64,000 nucleotides of DNA. Source: Chryseobacterium tructae. Its GTDB lineage: Bacteria > Bacteroidota > Bacteroidia > Flavobacteriales > Weeksellaceae. The notes under the pieces were generated by a model. That model saw only the letters and a list, made by a program, of their open reading frames with translations. It had not been told where the DNA came from and ran no database searches. The translations under genes and the position numbers were made by a program. Positions 62,661 through 64,000 of this stretch are shown here, in pieces (the first letter of the stretch is position 1; every line of letters begins with the position of its first letter). Location: NCBI RefSeq assembly GCF_030409875.1, contig NZ_JAUFQR010000003.1, forward strand, positions 744,001-808,000, read 5' to 3'.

Positions 62661-64000
62661 TTAAGATGTGGGGAATGAAATATTGACTTTCAATCCTTTT
62701 TCTGTTGTATTGTCAAAAATAATTGACCCCTTTATTTTTTCAATACGGGAAACCGTATTTGATAATCCATTTCCATGGATAATTTCTCCTGGGATTCCAA
62801 TTCCATTATCCTTATACTGAATGTTTATTTGGGTATTATTTTTTTCAAATTTAAAAACCACAAGACTGGCCTGACTGTGCTTTTTCATATTGACCAACAG
62901 CTCACGGATAACTTGAAAAATTTCATTTTGTACAGTTCCACTTACTTCATTCCATATATTTTGACTGTTTCCGGTAAGAAACGGTTTTATATGATCGCTT
63001 TTAAAGGAATCAATGAGTGTGAATATTTTTTCAGCAAATTCTACGGTATCTTTAGTCTCCGGTTTTTCATAGGATATATCTCTGGATTTTTCATAAACGA
63101 ATTCCAGTTCATCCAGAGCCTTCTCTTTATCAAAATTTTCCTGATTTTCAATTTTTGTCATTACTTGATAAATCCCGTTGGCTACTACATCATGGACTTT
63201 TTTAGACATTTTGAGTTGAGTATTTTTTACTTCAAGTTCCTTTTCTTGCTGAAGTTTTTTTTGTCTTTTCTGATATAAAATGATACCGATAATTAGAAGA
63301 GCAACAAGTAACGCTGAAAGAAGATATAGCCATAATAGCTGGATCTCATTCTCTGCTTTCTGTAATTTTAGTGACTGATTTTCTAAATTCTTTTTTTCTA
63401 CATCATACCTTATGGTTGCAAATTGATTTTTTGCTTTGTTTCGTGAAATTTGAACACTGTCATTTAGTTTCTGAAAATCTTCAAAATAGACCAGATTATT
63501 GTTGGGTTTTAGGCTAATTATTTTTTGTAATGCCTGAAGCTGATCTTCAATACTATTATTTTTTTTAGCCGTATTGAGCATTTGCTCGGCAAAATAGAGT
63601 GCCTTCTTTTTATCTGAATCAGAATAAAAATTTGATAAAGTGGCATAACTCGAATTTTCACCTACACTGTTGTCTGCTCTTTTTCTAATTTCAAGAGCTT
63701 TATAAAATTCAGGGAGAGGATTATAATTTGTATTATCAAAATTTTTAGCTCTTGCTAAATTATTAATGACCATAGCATATTTCAAACTATCTGTTGTAGG
63801 TAATGCAAGCTGTATATTTTTTATGGCTTCTTTATAGTCTTTTAAAGTAATCTGTACCGTCCCAAGATTATTTAGAATCATATATCTATACTCTTTAGCA
63901 GATGTATATTGAAGCGCTTTTTTATAATACGTGATACAATCTTCAAATTCATAAAGATAGGAGGAACATATGGCCATGCTATTAAAATTTGAAGCAAATG
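62661..64000 (-). CDS. TPR sensor histidine kinase (5' end outside window)
   Basis: At least 446 residues; the frame is open past the internal ATG 63977 to the window end. Tetratricopeptide repeats (about the first 190 residues: ILNNLGTVQITLKDYKEAIKN) are followed by one membrane helix (LWLYLLSALLVALLIIGIIL), a HisKA_3-like dimerisation helix with His in SKKVHDVVANGIYQ and a HATPase with VIRELLVNMKKHSQAS and KDNGIGIPGEI. This is the flavobacterial TPR kinase type without a classic periplasmic sensor. It pairs with the response regulator 2 bases on. Confidence 0.88.
   Translation of the reverse strand, partial: FASNFNSMAICSSYLYEFEDCITYYKKALQYTSAKEYRYMILNNLGTVQITLKDYKEAIKNIQLALPTTDSLKYAMVINNLARAKNFDNTNYNPLPEFYKALEIRKRADNSVGENSSYATLSNFYSDSDKKKALYFAEQMLNTAKKNNSIEDQLQALQKIISLKPNNNLVYFEDFQKLNDSVQISRNKAKNQFATIRYDVEKKNLENQSLKLQKAENEIQLLWLYLLSALLVALLIIGIILYQKRQKKLQQEKELEVKNTQLKMSKKVHDVVANGIYQVMTKIENQENFDKEKALDELEFVYEKSRDISYEKPETKDTVEFAEKIFTLIDSFKSDHIKPFLTGNSQNIWNEVSGTVQNEIFQVIRELLVNMKKHSQASLVVFKFEKNNTQINIQYKDNGIGIPGEIIHGNGLSNTVSRIEKIKGSIIFDNTTEKGLKVNISFPTS

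Overview
The window looks like chromosomal DNA of a Chryseobacterium-like member of the Weeksellaceae (Flavobacteriia, Bacteroidota). Supporting signs are the AT-rich sequence, promoters of the TANNTTTG type, type IX secretion C-terminal sorting domains, TonB-dependent receptors, a long-tailed FtsZ and a flavobacterial dcw (division and cell wall) cluster.

Layout: 1-1.7 kb is the end of a siderophore-type TonB receptor plus a PepSY membrane protein. 1.7-11.3 kb holds an XRE regulator and, divergently, an envelope-stress operon: CesT/YbjN-like protein, PspA, an NfeD/YqiJ-like OB-fold membrane protein, a YqiK-like flotillin and a giant AAA ATPase. 11.8-14.2 kb has a hypothetical gene, a MocR-type regulator and a GNAT acetyltransferase. 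14.2-22.6 kb, all on the minus strand, resembles an organophosphonate-use island: secreted phosphodiesterase, phosphonatase-like hydrolase, FAD oxidoreductase, transporter and TonB receptor. A 19-bp palindrome occurs upstream of both transcription units. 23.0-24.3 kb is a decayed IS110-family element with a structured 5' leader that could be a bridge RNA. 24.4-29.3 kb contains an XRE-cupin regulator, an OmpR-type two-component pair, a UspA-like gene and a DUF1275 membrane protein. 29.5-35.0 kb is a mutL, rhomboid, two endonuclease/exonuclease/phosphatase paralogues and two lipoproteins run. 35.2-38.1 kb carries GH3, bacilliredoxin and YqeY genes. 38.2-55.0 kb is the dcw cluster, read on the minus strand as mraZ-rsmH-ftsL-ftsI-murE-(four-helix bundle)-mraY-murD-ftsW-murG-murC-ftsQ-ftsA-ftsZ. 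55.3-64 kb has a hydrolase, engB, an ElaA-like acetyltransferase, a tailspike-like beta-helix gene between two copies of the elaA 3' end, a T9SS cargo protein, small secreted or Cys-rich proteins and a two-component system cut by the window end.

Five chromosomal genes (flotillin, giant ATPase, MocR regulator, TonB receptor, ftsZ) are broken by 1-2 missing bases in homopolymer runs, and the IS110 transposase has extra bases in such runs. Because ftsZ is essential and would be about 634 residues if one base were restored, assembly or read error is the simplest explanation, though real mutation or programmed slippage cannot be excluded from sequence alone.

The least explained structures are a tandem-hairpin element in three dcw spacers whose stems are kept by compensating base changes, the shared phosphonate-island palindrome, the IS110 leader RNA candidate, the elaA-flanked tailspike cassette and the PspA-flotillin-ATPase operon. 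No tRNA, rRNA or CRISPR array was recognised.
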